A stretch of 64,000 nt of DNA from Stappia sp. ES.058 (GTDB taxonomy: Bacteria > Pseudomonadota > Alphaproteobacteria > Rhizobiales > Stappiaceae), in NCBI RefSeq assembly GCF_900105595.1, contig NZ_LT629784.1:2976001-3040000 (forward strand). The letters are read 5' to 3'. Shown piece by piece: positions 53,586-62,679 of this stretch. The position numbers and the translations under genes are program-made. The notes under the pieces are model-generated. The model had not been told where the DNA came from, ran no database searches, and saw nothing but the letters and a program-made list of their open reading frames with translations. How positions within the stretch are numbered: the first letter of the stretch is position 1; each line of letters begins with the position of its first letter.

Positions 53586-53802
53586 GCGAGAAAGCTCCCG
53601 TAATACGCTTTGCGAGCGGTGGCGCGATCGGCCTCCGACGCTTGATTCTTGGCATTTACCCCCGCTGGCACAAGGGCGGGTGGCCGCAGAATGCGAGGAT
53701 TGGCATTTGGTTATCAGCTTCGGGGGGCGACCGCAAACCACGCAGGAAAGACGCACGGCAGCGCATCGCACCCGCCCGGCGGACGGCGTCTTGCAAGAGG
53801 TG

Positions 53803-55803
53803 TCAGGCGCCCTTGCCCCATGCGTCGGGCTTCTCCAGGAGCGGCACTCTCGAGAAACTGCGCTGCAACTGCGCGGGAAGCTCGCTGGCCGGCACCCCGT
53901 GGCCGTAATAGAACCCCTGGGCAATGCGACAGCCCGCCCGGCGCAGCAGCGCGCACTGGCTCGGCGTTTCGACCCCCTCGACCGTGACGCTGATGCTGAG
54001 CCGCCGCGCGAGTTCGACAATGGACCGGATGATCAGCAGGCTTTGGGCATCGCTTTCCAGCGTCTGGACGAAACTGCGATCGACCTTCAATTCGTCCCAT
54101 GCGAAATCGCGCAGGTAAGACAGTGCGGAATATCCGGTTCCAAAGTCATCGAGCGCGATCCACACGCCCAGGTCCTTGAGCCGGCGCAAGGTCGCAAGGG
54201 CACGGGTGGAATCGCTCATCACCATGCTCTCGGTCACTTCAAGTTTCAGGCGTTCCGGAGAAAGCCCGGTCTCCTCAAGAATGGCGGCGACGCGGTCCGG
54301 CAGGTCGCTGTGCGCGAGTTGCGCGACCGAAAGATTGACGGCGACCGGCACCTCCTGCGGCAACAGGCAGATATCGCGACAGGCTGTGCGCAGAATATGC
54401 TCGCCAATCTCGACAATTCGTCCCGACGCCTCTGCGATCCTGACGAACTCGCCCGGCGGCACCCAGCCAAGTTCGGCATGACGCCAGCGCGCCAGCGCCT
54501 CGAAACCGACGATCCGCCCGGTGGCCATCTCGACCTGCGGCTGATAGTGCGGAAGGATCTCGCCTTTGGACAAGGCACAGGAGAACCCGGCCTCGATCAC
54601 CTGCCGCCGCGTTGCATCCTCGCGCATCGACGCGTCATAGGCCTGCGCCCGGCCCTTGCCCGAGGTCTTGGCATGACTGAGCGCAAGATCCGCGTTCTGG
54701 ACGACCGCATCGCCGTCAATCGTGTCGGCATCGACCAGCGCAAAGCCGATGGTCACATCGACGACGATGTTTCCGTATTCGAGGCCGTGCGCCGTACGCA
54801 GCCCGTCGATCAATTCCTGGGCCCTGGCCGCGGCCTGCCCGTCGCCTCCCGTTACGCGGGTCAGCACTGTGAACTCGTCGCCGCCAAGGCGCGACACAAG
54901 ACCGTCTGCGCCCCAGCCGGAGACGATTTCCTCCAGCCGGCGCGCGACCGACACCAGCAGACTGTCGCCCGCGGCATGACCCAGCATGTCATTGACCGCC
55001 TTGAAGCCGTCGAGGTCGATGGCATAGACCGCCAGCCGGCCCGCACTGCGGTCGAGGATCGCCATGTCCAGCGCACCGTCGAACGCCAACCGGTTGGCGA
55101 GCTGTGTGAGGGGATCGCGCTGTGCCACCTGTTCGAACTTCCGGGCGCTGCGCTCCGCGAATTCGCGCGCCAGCCGCAGGCGGCGTGCCTGAAACGACAT
55201 CATCGCCAGCAAGACCGCGCCAAACACGATCAGCACCATGACCAGCGCGTTCTGGAATTCCTGACGCTCGCGCAGGGTCTTGCGGATCTCTGCAGCCTCC
55301 TCGAGATTTGCCGTCATCGCCTGGCCACCGAGATGCATCAAGGCCTGCGCCGCATCGCTCAGAACCAGACGAATCTCGTCCAGCGCCTCGCGGTCCTCGA
55401 TGCGCGCATAGAGCGGCCCCAGCCGGTCCACATCAACGCGCACACGCTGCAGGAGCGCGATCCGCTCCGGCGATGCCTCGACGAAAGCCCCGAATGCCCC
55501 TGCGGACCATGTATCGACTCGGCTGAGCAGGATATTGTAAAACAGACGCGCGCCCCGGGCGTCCTCCGCCGATCCGCTCGCCGCGTAGCGCGCTGCCCGT
55601 TCCAGCGCATTCACAGCGTCCAGCTTGCCGTTCAGCCCGCTCATAGCGATATCGTATCGCATCGATCGGTTGACCGCCTCGCCTGTGGTCAGCACAGCCT
55701 CCGCCTGCACCATGATGACGAGCACGAGACCGCCCAGCACCATGATGGCGACAAGCCTGGCCTTGCCGATAAGCGTTTCGCCAACACGCGCCAACCCTGC
55801 CAT
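53803..55803 (-). CDS. Membrane GGDEF-EAL cyclic-di-GMP enzyme
   Basis: A 666-residue bifunctional-type protein. A transmembrane helix (about 12-32, ARLVAIMVLGGLVLVIMVQA), a helical periplasmic sensor (~33-180) and a second helix (~184-204, LVMVLIVFGAVLLAMM) precede the enzymes. The GGDEF domain has intact LGGDEF (~306-311). The EAL domain starts with FEALARW (~434) and retains DDFGTGYS and KVDRSF, so both synthesis and hydrolysis motifs are complete. Net activity cannot be told. It is 10 bases downstream of the exported molybdopterin-fold protein on the same strand, which may deliver a periplasmic signal to its sensor domain. Confidence 0.9.
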   Translation of the reverse strand: MAGLARVGETLIGKARLVAIMVLGGLVLVIMVQAEAVLTTGEAVNRSMRYDIAMSGLNGKLDAVNALERAARYAASGSAEDARGARLFYNILLSRVDTWSAGAFGAFVEASPERIALLQRVRVDVDRLGPLYARIEDREALDEIRLVLSDAAQALMHLGGQAMTANLEEAAEIRKTLRERQEFQNALVMVLIVFGAVLLAMMSFQARRLRLAREFAERSARKFEQVAQRDPLTQLANRLAFDGALDMAILDRSAGRLAVYAIDLDGFKAVNDMLGHAAGDSLLVSVARRLEEIVSGWGADGLVSRLGGDEFTVLTRVTGGDGQAAARAQELIDGLRTAHGLEYGNIVVDVTIGFALVDADTIDGDAVVQNADLALSHAKTSGKGRAQAYDASMREDATRRQVIEAGFSCALSKGEILPHYQPQVEMATGRIVGFEALARWRHAELGWVPPGEFVRIAEASGRIVEIGEHILRTACRDICLLPQEVPVAVNLSVAQLAHSDLPDRVAAILEETGLSPERLKLEVTESMVMSDSTRALATLRRLKDLGVWIALDDFGTGYSALSYLRDFAWDELKVDRSFVQTLESDAQSLLIIRSIVELARRLSISVTVEGVETPSQCALLRRAGCRIAQGFYYGHGVPASELPAQLQRSFSRVPLLEKPDAWGKGA

Positions 55804-55813
55804 CCTTGCGGCC

Positions 55814-56299
55814 CTATTTCACCGTCAACCGACGCAACTGCCAGATGGAACGGGAATAGTACAATTCGTTCCGCAGCTCCGGAAATCGGTCGAACGGATA
55901 GATGATGAAAAGCGGCCCCTTGTCGCGCACCGTCAGGTCCGCCCCGTTTGCACGGTATGCGACGAGAACGTCGAATTCGGCCGCGTCGGACAGCGGGATC
56001 TCGGTGTAGAAGTCGTTGAGAGCGATGCCGGTCAACGTGTCTCCCCTGGCACCGACATGCGCCATCAGTCTCGACAATGCCACGCCCTCGAAGACCATCA
56101 AGCCGTCGTGCCAGGGCGTTGTGGTTTCGATACGCTCCGTGCCGAGCGCCTGAAGGTCGGCCAGTGTGAACTCGGCGGGAGCATCGCCGGCGACGCGACC
56201 GTCGACAGTCAGCACAACCTCACCGTCCGCCAGGACGGAGCCTGCAAGAACGGACCCCAGCAAAAATATTCCGGCACAAACCAACCGCAGATATTTCAT
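55814..56299 (-). CDS. Small exported molybdopterin-oxidoreductase-fold protein
   Basis: A 161-residue protein with a signal peptide (YLRLVCAGIFLLGSVLAGSV, cleaved after LA-DG). The mature part has the sulfite-oxidase/YedY-type fold: EFTLADLQALGTERIETTTP, WHDGLMVFEGVALSRLMAHV, GIALNDFYTEIPLSDAAEFD, KGPLFIIYPFDRFPELRNEL and RSIWQLRRLTV. It lacks the cysteine that binds molybdenum in true oxidoreductases of this fold, so it may bind something else or be a non-catalytic sensor. Short versions are commonly encoded beside GGDEF/EAL membrane proteins, as here. Start at the MKYLRLV methionine; the longer frame has no signal-peptide logic. Confidence 0.8.
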   Translation of the reverse strand: MKYLRLVCAGIFLLGSVLAGSVLADGEVVLTVDGRVAGDAPAEFTLADLQALGTERIETTTPWHDGLMVFEGVALSRLMAHVGARGDTLTGIALNDFYTEIPLSDAAEFDVLVAYRANGADLTVRDKGPLFIIYPFDRFPELRNELYYSRSIWQLRRLTVK

Positions 56300-56576
56300 G
56301 TCTCTCACTCTTGATCGTGACACGCGCCGCCTGGAGAAGATGCCGGGAAACAAACAATGCGCCATCACGCAAGACTAATGTTATCAGCTCTAACGAGTGA
56401 TTAACATATCAATATAAATTATTGTGAAGCCATAAATTTATCTTAAAATTTTATGATAAAATACTGGGATATATTCGGATATATCAAAATAATTATTCAG
56501 GAAAACCCTGAAATACAAGTGTCTCGCCTTGTGAAAATTGCGATCCCAAGCACGTGCGCGCGCCCGTCGTGCCTAT
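56300..56576. other. AT-rich gap between the FkbM gene and the molybdopterin-fold gene
   Basis: Two hundred seventy-seven bases, with an AT-rich core around 56380-56520 (stretches such as AATTATTGTGAAGCCATAAA). It probably contains the promoter of the molybdopterin-fold/GGDEF-EAL pair. No gene or palindrome of note. Confidence 0.4.
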
Positions 56577-57317
56577 TCAGGCGCGGCCGGTGGAAAAAGC
56601 AGGTTCCTGCGTTGCAGCGGACCTCGACGTCACCGCTTCAAAGCACACCACCGACCCCTCCGACAAAGCCGTGTTGTAGGCGAATCCGCTGGCGCAGAGA
56701 ATCTGGAATATCTCGAGCACGCCCGCCTTGCCGATCCGCTGGGGATGCAGCTCCAGGACGATCTTCTCCAGCCCTGCGGTGTCCATGTGCCGCAGGAGTT
56801 CCAGTTCGGCGCCTTCGATGTCGGCAATCAAAACGGTGATGTCCTTCTCGTCGAGGAACCGCGAGACATCGCGTGCGGGAACACTCACCGTTTCCGCGCT
56901 TCCCGGCTGTGTCTGGCCGATGCCAGAGCGCCAGAATTCGCGATGGAGCGTGAACGCAACGGCCCCTGCCGCCAGCGTTTCGGGATCGCTGGTGAAAGCG
57001 GCATTGATGACCTCGACGCCATGCACCGCGTTGCGGTCATGGGTCTCGCGAATATGGGGAATCAGTCTGGCATCGGCCTCAACCGCCGCATAATAGGCCG
57101 GGCCGACATTGCGCATCACCCCGGCGGAAATGAAGCCGACACCGGCCCCAAGCTCCAGCACCCGATCACTCTCGCGCACGAACCGCGACGCGATCGCGAG
57201 TTCGCTGGCCTCGTAACGGCCCCGCTTGATTTCCGAGACAATCCGCTCGTTCGCGACCTCGTCATCCAGACTGAGAACCAGTCCGCTCGTTCCATGCGTT
57301 GCCAGAAAAGCCGTCAC
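56577..57317 (-). CDS. FkbM-family SAM methyltransferase
   Basis: A 246-residue methyltransferase. Motif I is RVLELGAGVGFISAGVM (about residues 51-67), then YYAAVEADARLIPHI, VINAAFTSDPETLAAG, and the FkbM-type DISRF-like stretch RDVSRFLDEKDITVLIADIE followed by GAELELLRHM and IVLELHPQRIG. FkbM enzymes O-methylate sugars or polyketides, but many are uncharacterised. I choose the GTG at 57317 with AAGGTTGG upstream; a TTG 17 codons earlier is possible. It follows phnN after 198 bases and is not evidently part of the phosphonate operon. Confidence 0.8.
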   Translation of the reverse strand: MTAFLATHGTSGLVLSLDDEVANERIVSEIKRGRYEASELAIASRFVRESDRVLELGAGVGFISAGVMRNVGPAYYAAVEADARLIPHIRETHDRNAVHGVEVINAAFTSDPETLAAGAVAFTLHREFWRSGIGQTQPGSAETVSVPARDVSRFLDEKDITVLIADIEGAELELLRHMDTAGLEKIVLELHPQRIGKAGVLEIFQILCASGFAYNTALSEGSVVCFEAVTSRSAATQEPAFSTGRA

Positions 57318-57515
57318 GTTTCCAACCTTTTGATGAGATTTGCAATTCGAACCGCCCGCCCCGGTCAAGACCCGGCATCAGCAGGCGCCGGCAGCACGAC
57401 TCACATCTTGGCGGACGGCGGAAAACATATCTGAAAATTTGCGTGCAAGCCACAGATTTGCGGCCCAGCGTTGCAACCTGGAACCCCATATCGACGAAGG
57501 CGCATGCGCCGCCGC

Positions 57516-58100
57516 CTATCCCTCCCGGCTGAGGGCCTGAAGAACCGCGACGAAATCGTGAGCCACGCTCTCCAGTTCGCCCGAGTTGTCGATCACCTGG
57601 ATCGGGGCGACGGCGGGCACGGGCGCGGATCGCGCCAGCCGCTCGGCCACCTGCGACGCGCTTTCGCGTCCACGCGCCACGAGCCTGGCGGCAATCACCT
57701 GCGGATCCGCCGTGATCGAGACAATGGCGAGACCTGGAAAGCAGGCCGCCATCTGCGGCAGCACCTTGCGCGACCCGTTCACGACGGCGGGGAGGCCCGC
57801 GGCAAGATGATCGTTCAGCGATGCGGGCAGTCCATAGCAAAGGCCATGCGCGCGCCAGGAAAAGCAGAACCCGCCCGCCGCCTCACGTGCCGCAAACTCC
57901 GCGCATGTGACCGAAACATGGTCTTCGGCATCCTCGGCGACCGGCCGGGTAATCGTGCGGCGCACGAAATGCAACCGGTCACCGAGTTCGCTCCTTGCCC
58001 GGGCAAGCAGGCTGTCCTTGCCGACACCGCTTGGTCCGACGACCACGATCAGCCGGCCGGGTCGCGATGCGCCCGTTGCGCCGCCGGCCGGGTTTGCCAT
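57516..58100 (-). CDS. phnN: Ribose 1,5-bisphosphate phosphokinase PhnN
   Basis: A 194-residue guanylate-kinase-fold enzyme converting ribose 1,5-bisphosphate to PRPP, the last step salvaging the sugar after C-P lyase. It has the P-loop VVVGPSGVGKDSLL (about residues 17-30), RTITRPVAEDAEDHVSV (substrate-binding loop), FCFSWRAHGLCYGLP and VVNGSRKVLPQM, all standard for PhnN. I start at the MANPAGG methionine, 5 bases past the phnM stop; the longer frame overlaps phnM. It is the last gene of the operon in view. Confidence 0.9.
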   Translation of the reverse strand: MANPAGGATGASRPGRLIVVVGPSGVGKDSLLARARSELGDRLHFVRRTITRPVAEDAEDHVSVTCAEFAAREAAGGFCFSWRAHGLCYGLPASLNDHLAAGLPAVVNGSRKVLPQMAACFPGLAIVSITADPQVIAARLVARGRESASQVAERLARSAPVPAVAPIQVIDNSGELESVAHDFVAVLQALSREG

Positions 58101-58105
58101 CTCCG

Positions 58106-59245
58106 TCACGCGACGCGGCGCCCTTCGCGCCACACGCAACGCACGATCGGGATGTGATCCTCGACCCGGACCCGGACGAGATCGGCGCGCCTGTTCACGG
58201 CGATCTCCCCGCGGTCCCCGAGCCCGGCCGCCCGCGCCGGATTGCGTGACACCATGGCGACCGCCTGCGGCAGATCGACCTCGTCCACCACCTCGCTGAG
58301 GAAGAACGCGGCCTGAATCAGGCTGAAGGGAATGTAGTCCGATGAGAGAATGTCGAGAAACCCGTGTTCCGCCAGCGCACGCGCCGAGATATTGCCGGAA
58401 TGCGAGCCGCCGCGCACCACGTTGGGCGCGCCCATCAGCACCGAAAGTCCCTGCTCTTTCGATGCCCGCGCCGCCTCCATGGTCGTTGGAAATTCCGCGA
58501 CCCTGATCCCCAGCTCGACCGCCTCGTCGACATGCGCGCCGGTGGCGTCGTCGTGGCTGGCGAGCACGATGCCGCGCGGACGGGCAAGATCCGCGACGGC
58601 CTTGCGGTTCTTGTCCGAATATTCCGCCGACTGCGCCAGGCGACGTTCGCAGAACGCGTTGAATTCCGCGTCGCCCATTTTCATCTTGCCCTTGTAGTAG
58701 ACCGCATAGGCCTCAAGGCTTGCGAACTGGCGCTGCCCCGGCGAATGATCCATCAGCGAGGCGATCCGCACCCTGGGGTCATCGTCGAACAGGCGAAAGC
58801 TCTCCAGGCAATTGGGTGCGGACACCTCGCAGCGCAGATGAATGAAATGATCCGCCCTGAGACGGTCCTTCGCCACCCCCGCCTCGATGGCATCGGCAAG
58901 CCGGCGCATGTCTTCGCCGGTCGCATCCGTGTCCTCGTCCAGCCCGACGCGCAGCGCGTCGAACACCGTGGTGATTCCGCTCGTCGCGATCTGGGCGTCA
59001 TGGGCGCAGACCGCCGCGATCGGGTTCCAGCGCACCTTCGGGCGCGGCATGTAGTGGTTTTCCAGATGGTCGGTATGCAGCTCGACGAGCCCGGGAATCA
59101 GATAGTCGCCGTCCATGTCCTCGGCGTCCGCCACTGTGCTGCCGGTCGTGTCCACACCGGCGATCGCCCCGTCCTTGAGGTGCAGCGTGCCGGTGATCAC
59201 CTCGTCGCCCAGCACGATGCGGGCATTCGTCAAAATCGTTTCCAT
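58106..59245 (-). CDS. phnM: Alpha-D-ribose 1-methylphosphonate 5-triphosphate diphosphatase PhnM
   Basis: A 379-residue amidohydrolase that removes pyrophosphate from the ribose-phosphonate triphosphate in the C-P lyase pathway. It has LIPGLVELHTDHLENHYMPR (H-T-D-H metal motif, about residues 50-69), DHFIHLRCEVSAPN (His and Cys), MDHSPGQRQF, VLASHDDATGAHVDEAVELG and GAPNVVRGGSHSGNISA, all PhnM marks, and ILSSDYIPFSLIQAA with the catalytic Asp. Length matches. It is 12 bases from the DUF1045 gene, within the operon. The C-P lyase core (phnGHIJ) is not in the window. Confidence 0.94.
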   Translation of the reverse strand: METILTNARIVLGDEVITGTLHLKDGAIAGVDTTGSTVADAEDMDGDYLIPGLVELHTDHLENHYMPRPKVRWNPIAAVCAHDAQIATSGITTVFDALRVGLDEDTDATGEDMRRLADAIEAGVAKDRLRADHFIHLRCEVSAPNCLESFRLFDDDPRVRIASLMDHSPGQRQFASLEAYAVYYKGKMKMGDAEFNAFCERRLAQSAEYSDKNRKAVADLARPRGIVLASHDDATGAHVDEAVELGIRVAEFPTTMEAARASKEQGLSVLMGAPNVVRGGSHSGNISARALAEHGFLDILSSDYIPFSLIQAAFFLSEVVDEVDLPQAVAMVSRNPARAAGLGDRGEIAVNRRADLVRVRVEDHIPIVRCVWREGRRVA

Positions 59246-59257
59246 GCGCTTCGTCTT

Positions 59258-59959
59258 TCAGGCGGTTTTGGACGCGGCGCCCGAAAGCGGCGCCGCGTGG
59301 ATACAGGTAAAGGGCGCGCCGGGGAGCGGTTCGCGGCAAAGCGCGATGCGGTCGACGGCGACGGGGATGTCGAGCAGCGGCGCGAAATGGGAGCGAAGCG
59401 CCCGTTCGGCCCGTGAAGCATCAGGCGCGTCAAGCCGTTCCGTCAGCGTCATGTGGAAGCGGAACGCCTCGAACACATAAGGATAGCCCCAGGTGTCGAG
59501 ATTGCGGCGCAGCGCCTCGTCCAGGTGTTCCGGCTTTCGGCGGGCGCGTTCGTCCGCGCTCAGGGCGGCGCGGAATCCGTCGAAATGCCGCACGATACCG
59601 CCCGCAAACGCATCGAGATCCGGCGTCGGGTCGGCGAAGGTCAGCGCCAGGAAGCCGCGCAGGTTCTCGACGTCGAGACGCGCAGGCGGCACCGGCGCGG
59701 CGGTTGCCGCGAACGCCTCGAGGGACGCGATCAGCCCGGCCTCGTCGCGCCCCTCCGCCAGGCGGAACGGCGCCTTCATCGTGGCGTGAAACCCGTAGCG
59801 GCGCGGCGATGCGGTCCACGGCGCCCGTGCCTCCGGTGTCAGGCCCTCGACGGTGCCCGCGGTCACCTCCCGTGCGAACACGCTGCGGCCGAGCCATTGC
59901 TCCGCCAGATCGACGAGCGGGTGATCCTTCGGCGGTGTGTAGTAGATGGCATATCGCAT
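59258..59959 (-). CDS. DUF1045 phosphonate-metabolism 2H phosphoesterase
   Basis: A 233-residue protein of the DUF1045 family, regularly found in phn operons. The two H-x-[ST] motifs of the 2H phosphoesterase superfamily are present (FHATMKAPF about residue 63 and FHMTLTERL about 170), so it likely cleaves a cyclic phosphodiester. By family precedent this could be the 1,2-cyclic ribose phosphate left by C-P lyase, an alternative to PhnP, which is not seen here. MRYAIYYTPPKDHPL is the typical start, giving family length; the longer frame adds unlikely sequence. It is between phnE and phnM. Confidence 0.85.
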   Translation of the reverse strand: MRYAIYYTPPKDHPLVDLAEQWLGRSVFAREVTAGTVEGLTPEARAPWTASPRRYGFHATMKAPFRLAEGRDEAGLIASLEAFAATAAPVPPARLDVENLRGFLALTFADPTPDLDAFAGGIVRHFDGFRAALSADERARRKPEHLDEALRRNLDTWGYPYVFEAFRFHMTLTERLDAPDASRAERALRSHFAPLLDIPVAVDRIALCREPLPGAPFTCIHAAPLSGAASKTA

Positions 59960-60005
59960 GGAGTTGGTCGGTCTTTCCCAAAAAGTGCCTTGCGCGGCTG
60001 CGGCG

Positions 60006-61598
60006 CTAGTGCCGATGACCGCCCATGAGACGCGAGCGCAGGGCATTGGAGATGCCGTCGAACAGAAAGACGACGGCGAGAATCAGGATCACCATATAGG
60101 CAACGTTCTCCCAGTCCTGGTTTGTGCGCATCGCCTCCCACAGTTTCAGGCCGATACCGCCGGCGCCGACGGCCCCGATGATCGTTGCCGAGCGGGTATT
60201 GGATTCCCAGAAATAGAGCGCCTGGCTGGCAAAGACAGGCAGGACCTGGGGCAGGACGCCGAAGCGCTGGACCGACGCGGGAGACGCGCCGACCGATCGT
60301 ACGCCCTCGCGCTGCTTGTCGTCGATGTTTTCAAGCGCCTCGGAGTAGAGTTTTCCAAGCGTACCGGTGTCGGTGAAGAAGATTGCCGACATGCCGGCCA
60401 GCGGCCCCGGACCGAAGGCACGGGTGAAGAACAGCGCCCAGATCAGCATGTCGACCGAGCGCAGGAAGTCGAAAAAGCGCTTGTTGATCTGGTTGAGAAG
60501 ACGGCTGCGGGTGATGTTGCGCGCCGCCAGAAAGGCCAGCGGGAACGCGAGCACACCGGCAAACAGCGTCCCGACGAAGGCCATGACGATGGTCTGCAAC
60601 AGCTTGGTCCACACGTCGAGATGCTGCCAGTCGGCGTTGTAGAGAATGTTGTTCCAGGCAAGCGAGAGGTTGGATCGCGCCGGGTCGATGCGCGCGCCGG
60701 ACACGATCAGGCCAATGACCTCGCCGGCGCTCTTGCCCCAGAACGGGGAATTCGCGTCGAAGACGAAATTCTCCCAGCCCATGAACCGGTGACGCACCTT
60801 GACCCCGTCGTAGTCGATCTCGGCACGGCCGTTGAAGCCGAAATAGGCCAGCACCTTGCGGCCCGCGCGCTTCTGCTGGACCCAGTCCGGCAGATCGCCG
60901 TCGACCGTGACCAGTTCTCCCGGGCCGAGCCGCACCGCTACGCTTTCCGCTCCGCGCGTCACCACAACCCGCGTCGGGGTGATCTCCACCCGGTTGCCGG
61001 CTCCAAGGGTCACGGACGCCTGCGTGATCACCTGTTCCGTGACCGTTTCGGGCCCGCCCGGCGCCACGGCTTCAGGCCCTGACGCGCCTCCGGTTGCCGC
61101 TCCGGGCGCCATGAAGGAGAAGCTGCTGGAGCCGCCGGAGGGTTCCGGAACGGTGCCTTTGGCGTCAGTCACCATGAAGCTGTTTGCGCTCTTTTCGGCG
61201 GCCGTCTCGGGCGCCGCCGCGCCGTCCTTCACCACAGGCGTCCGTTCCATCGAGGCGGTCTGCGAGACGATCCAGTCCGGATCGGGATCGGCGCCGAGCG
61301 GCGAGAAACGCGGCCATTCCAGCAGGATCGCGCCGTCCGGCTCGATCTCGAAATCGGGCCGCACCTCGTAGGAGATCCAGTCGGCGAGATAGTTTCCGGC
61401 GATGTCCCAATTGGCGTCCTCAAGCACCTTGCCGATGCCGAAGAATGACCAGCAGTAAACGCTGTAGAGCGCGATCGCGACCAGCGCCAGCGGTGCGCGA
61501 TACCGTTTCCAGGGACGGGATTTGAAAACGTCCGGGTGGCGCGCGACGATGCTCTCGACATCGCCCTCGCTCAGCTGTGCGGAAGACATGGCAACCAT
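60006..61598 (-). CDS. phnE: Phosphonate ABC permease PhnE, long form
   Basis: A 530-residue permease, about twice the usual PhnE. After a first helix (~30-50, APLALVAIALYSVYCWSFFG) comes a non-membrane insert of ~200 residues: an Ala/Gly/Pro/Ser-rich part (SGGSSSFSFMAPGAATGG) and a beta-rich part (VVVTRGAESVAVRLGPGELV, RKVLAYFGFNGRAEIDYDGV). The BPD transport domain fills the C-terminal half, with EAA motif EGVRSVGASPASVQRFGVLP and several helices. It should sit in the inner membrane with PhnC and the other PhnE. The extended first loop is a feature of the second PhnE in some alphaproteobacteria; its role is unknown. It is 15 bases after the other permease gene. Confidence 0.9.
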   Translation of the reverse strand: MVAMSSAQLSEGDVESIVARHPDVFKSRPWKRYRAPLALVAIALYSVYCWSFFGIGKVLEDANWDIAGNYLADWISYEVRPDFEIEPDGAILLEWPRFSPLGADPDPDWIVSQTASMERTPVVKDGAAAPETAAEKSANSFMVTDAKGTVPEPSGGSSSFSFMAPGAATGGASGPEAVAPGGPETVTEQVITQASVTLGAGNRVEITPTRVVVTRGAESVAVRLGPGELVTVDGDLPDWVQQKRAGRKVLAYFGFNGRAEIDYDGVKVRHRFMGWENFVFDANSPFWGKSAGEVIGLIVSGARIDPARSNLSLAWNNILYNADWQHLDVWTKLLQTIVMAFVGTLFAGVLAFPLAFLAARNITRSRLLNQINKRFFDFLRSVDMLIWALFFTRAFGPGPLAGMSAIFFTDTGTLGKLYSEALENIDDKQREGVRSVGASPASVQRFGVLPQVLPVFASQALYFWESNTRSATIIGAVGAGGIGLKLWEAMRTNQDWENVAYMVILILAVVFLFDGISNALRSRLMGGHRH

Positions 61599-61613
61599 GA
61601 AAGGGGACCTTGG

Positions 61614-62600
61614 TTAGCGTCCGAAGTCGAAGGCCTGGTTTCCGACGAGACGCTTGCGCATCCAGGCCGAGAACTGGTCGACGGCGACAATCGTCAGGAA
61701 CAACAAGAGAATGATGGCGAGCGTCTTGGCCTCGTGGCCACGACTGATCGAAAGCCGCAGCACCTCGCCGATGCCGCCGCCGCCGACCGCGCCGATGATG
61801 GTGGAGGCGCGCACGTTGATCTCCAGCCTGAGCAGGGCGTAGCTCATGAAGTTCGGCGCGACCTGCGGCACGATGGCGAACCACACGCGTTCGAACCAGT
61901 TGGCGCCCACCGCGCGCAGGCCCTCGTCGGCGCGCATGTCGGCGTTTTCGACCACCTCGAAGAACATCTTGCCGAGCGAGCCGACCGTGTGGATCGACAC
62001 CGCGATGATCGCCGGGATCGGACCGATGGTCAGGACCGCGACGAAGAAACCGGCGATGACGATTTCGGGAAAGGCGCGCAACAGCTCCATCATCCGTCGC
62101 ACGCCGCCGCGCAGCCACGCATTGCGCACGAGGTTCTTCGAGGCGACGAAGCACAGCAAAAACCCGAAGGTGAAACCGATCAGCGTCGACAGGATCGCGA
62201 TGTTGAGCGTTTCAAGCATCTTGTAGAAGTATTCCGGAACATAGATGCTTTCGGTCAGATAGATCCGACCTCCCGGATAATTGTACTTGAAGCTTCCGTC
62301 GTAATAAGGCGACGGGAGATCGAACAGCGCGCGCCAGATTTCCAGCGGATCGCGCGGCGCAAGGTCGATGAAGAAGTCGAAGAAATACGGCAGCCGGTCG
62401 AAGAACTTGCCGGCGTTGGTCTCGTTCGCAAACCAGAGAGATCCCGACAGCGCAAGGAAAAGCACGGCCAGACCGCCGATGGTATAGAGCCGCCGGCGAC
62501 CGGCCTGTTCGCGCCAATGGCGCTCGACAAGCGCGCCTTGCGCGGACAGGGATGCGGCGTCGCCGGACGCGGCGGCGGAGGAGAGCGTCGCAAGCGACAT
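61614..62600 (-). CDS. phnE: Phosphonate ABC permease PhnE
   Basis: A 328-residue permease. A first helix (YTIGGLAVLFLALSGSLWF) is followed by a periplasmic segment of ~80 residues (RLPYFFDFFIDLAPRDPLEI, YPGGRIYLTESIYVPEYFYK), then five or so helices with the EAA motif EGLRAVGANWFERVWFAIVP and IIGAVGGGGIGEVL. The start ATG at 62600 gives a clean N-terminus (MSLATLSS); TTG upstream is unlikely. It is downstream of phnD across a hairpin, and upstream of the long PhnE, together forming the phosphonate importer channel. Confidence 0.92.
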   Translation of the reverse strand: MSLATLSSAAASGDAASLSAQGALVERHWREQAGRRRLYTIGGLAVLFLALSGSLWFANETNAGKFFDRLPYFFDFFIDLAPRDPLEIWRALFDLPSPYYDGSFKYNYPGGRIYLTESIYVPEYFYKMLETLNIAILSTLIGFTFGFLLCFVASKNLVRNAWLRGGVRRMMELLRAFPEIVIAGFFVAVLTIGPIPAIIAVSIHTVGSLGKMFFEVVENADMRADEGLRAVGANWFERVWFAIVPQVAPNFMSYALLRLEINVRASTIIGAVGGGGIGEVLRLSISRGHEAKTLAIILLLFLTIVAVDQFSAWMRKRLVGNQAFDFGR

Positions 62601-62637
62601 GGGCGGGGCTCGCAATGGCAACGGGGAACAAAGAAAA

Positions 62638-62665
62638 CGGACGCCGGCAGGGGCGCCGGCGTCCG
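62638..62665 (-). other. Hairpin between phnD and phnE
   Basis: An 11-bp GC stem (CGGACGCCGGC with its complement) and six-base loop just past the phnD stop codon, without a T run. Such stems after binding-protein genes often protect mRNA or attenuate transcription so that the binding protein exceeds the permeases. Confidence 0.5.
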
Positions 62666-62679
62666 CAGGTGGCGACGTC

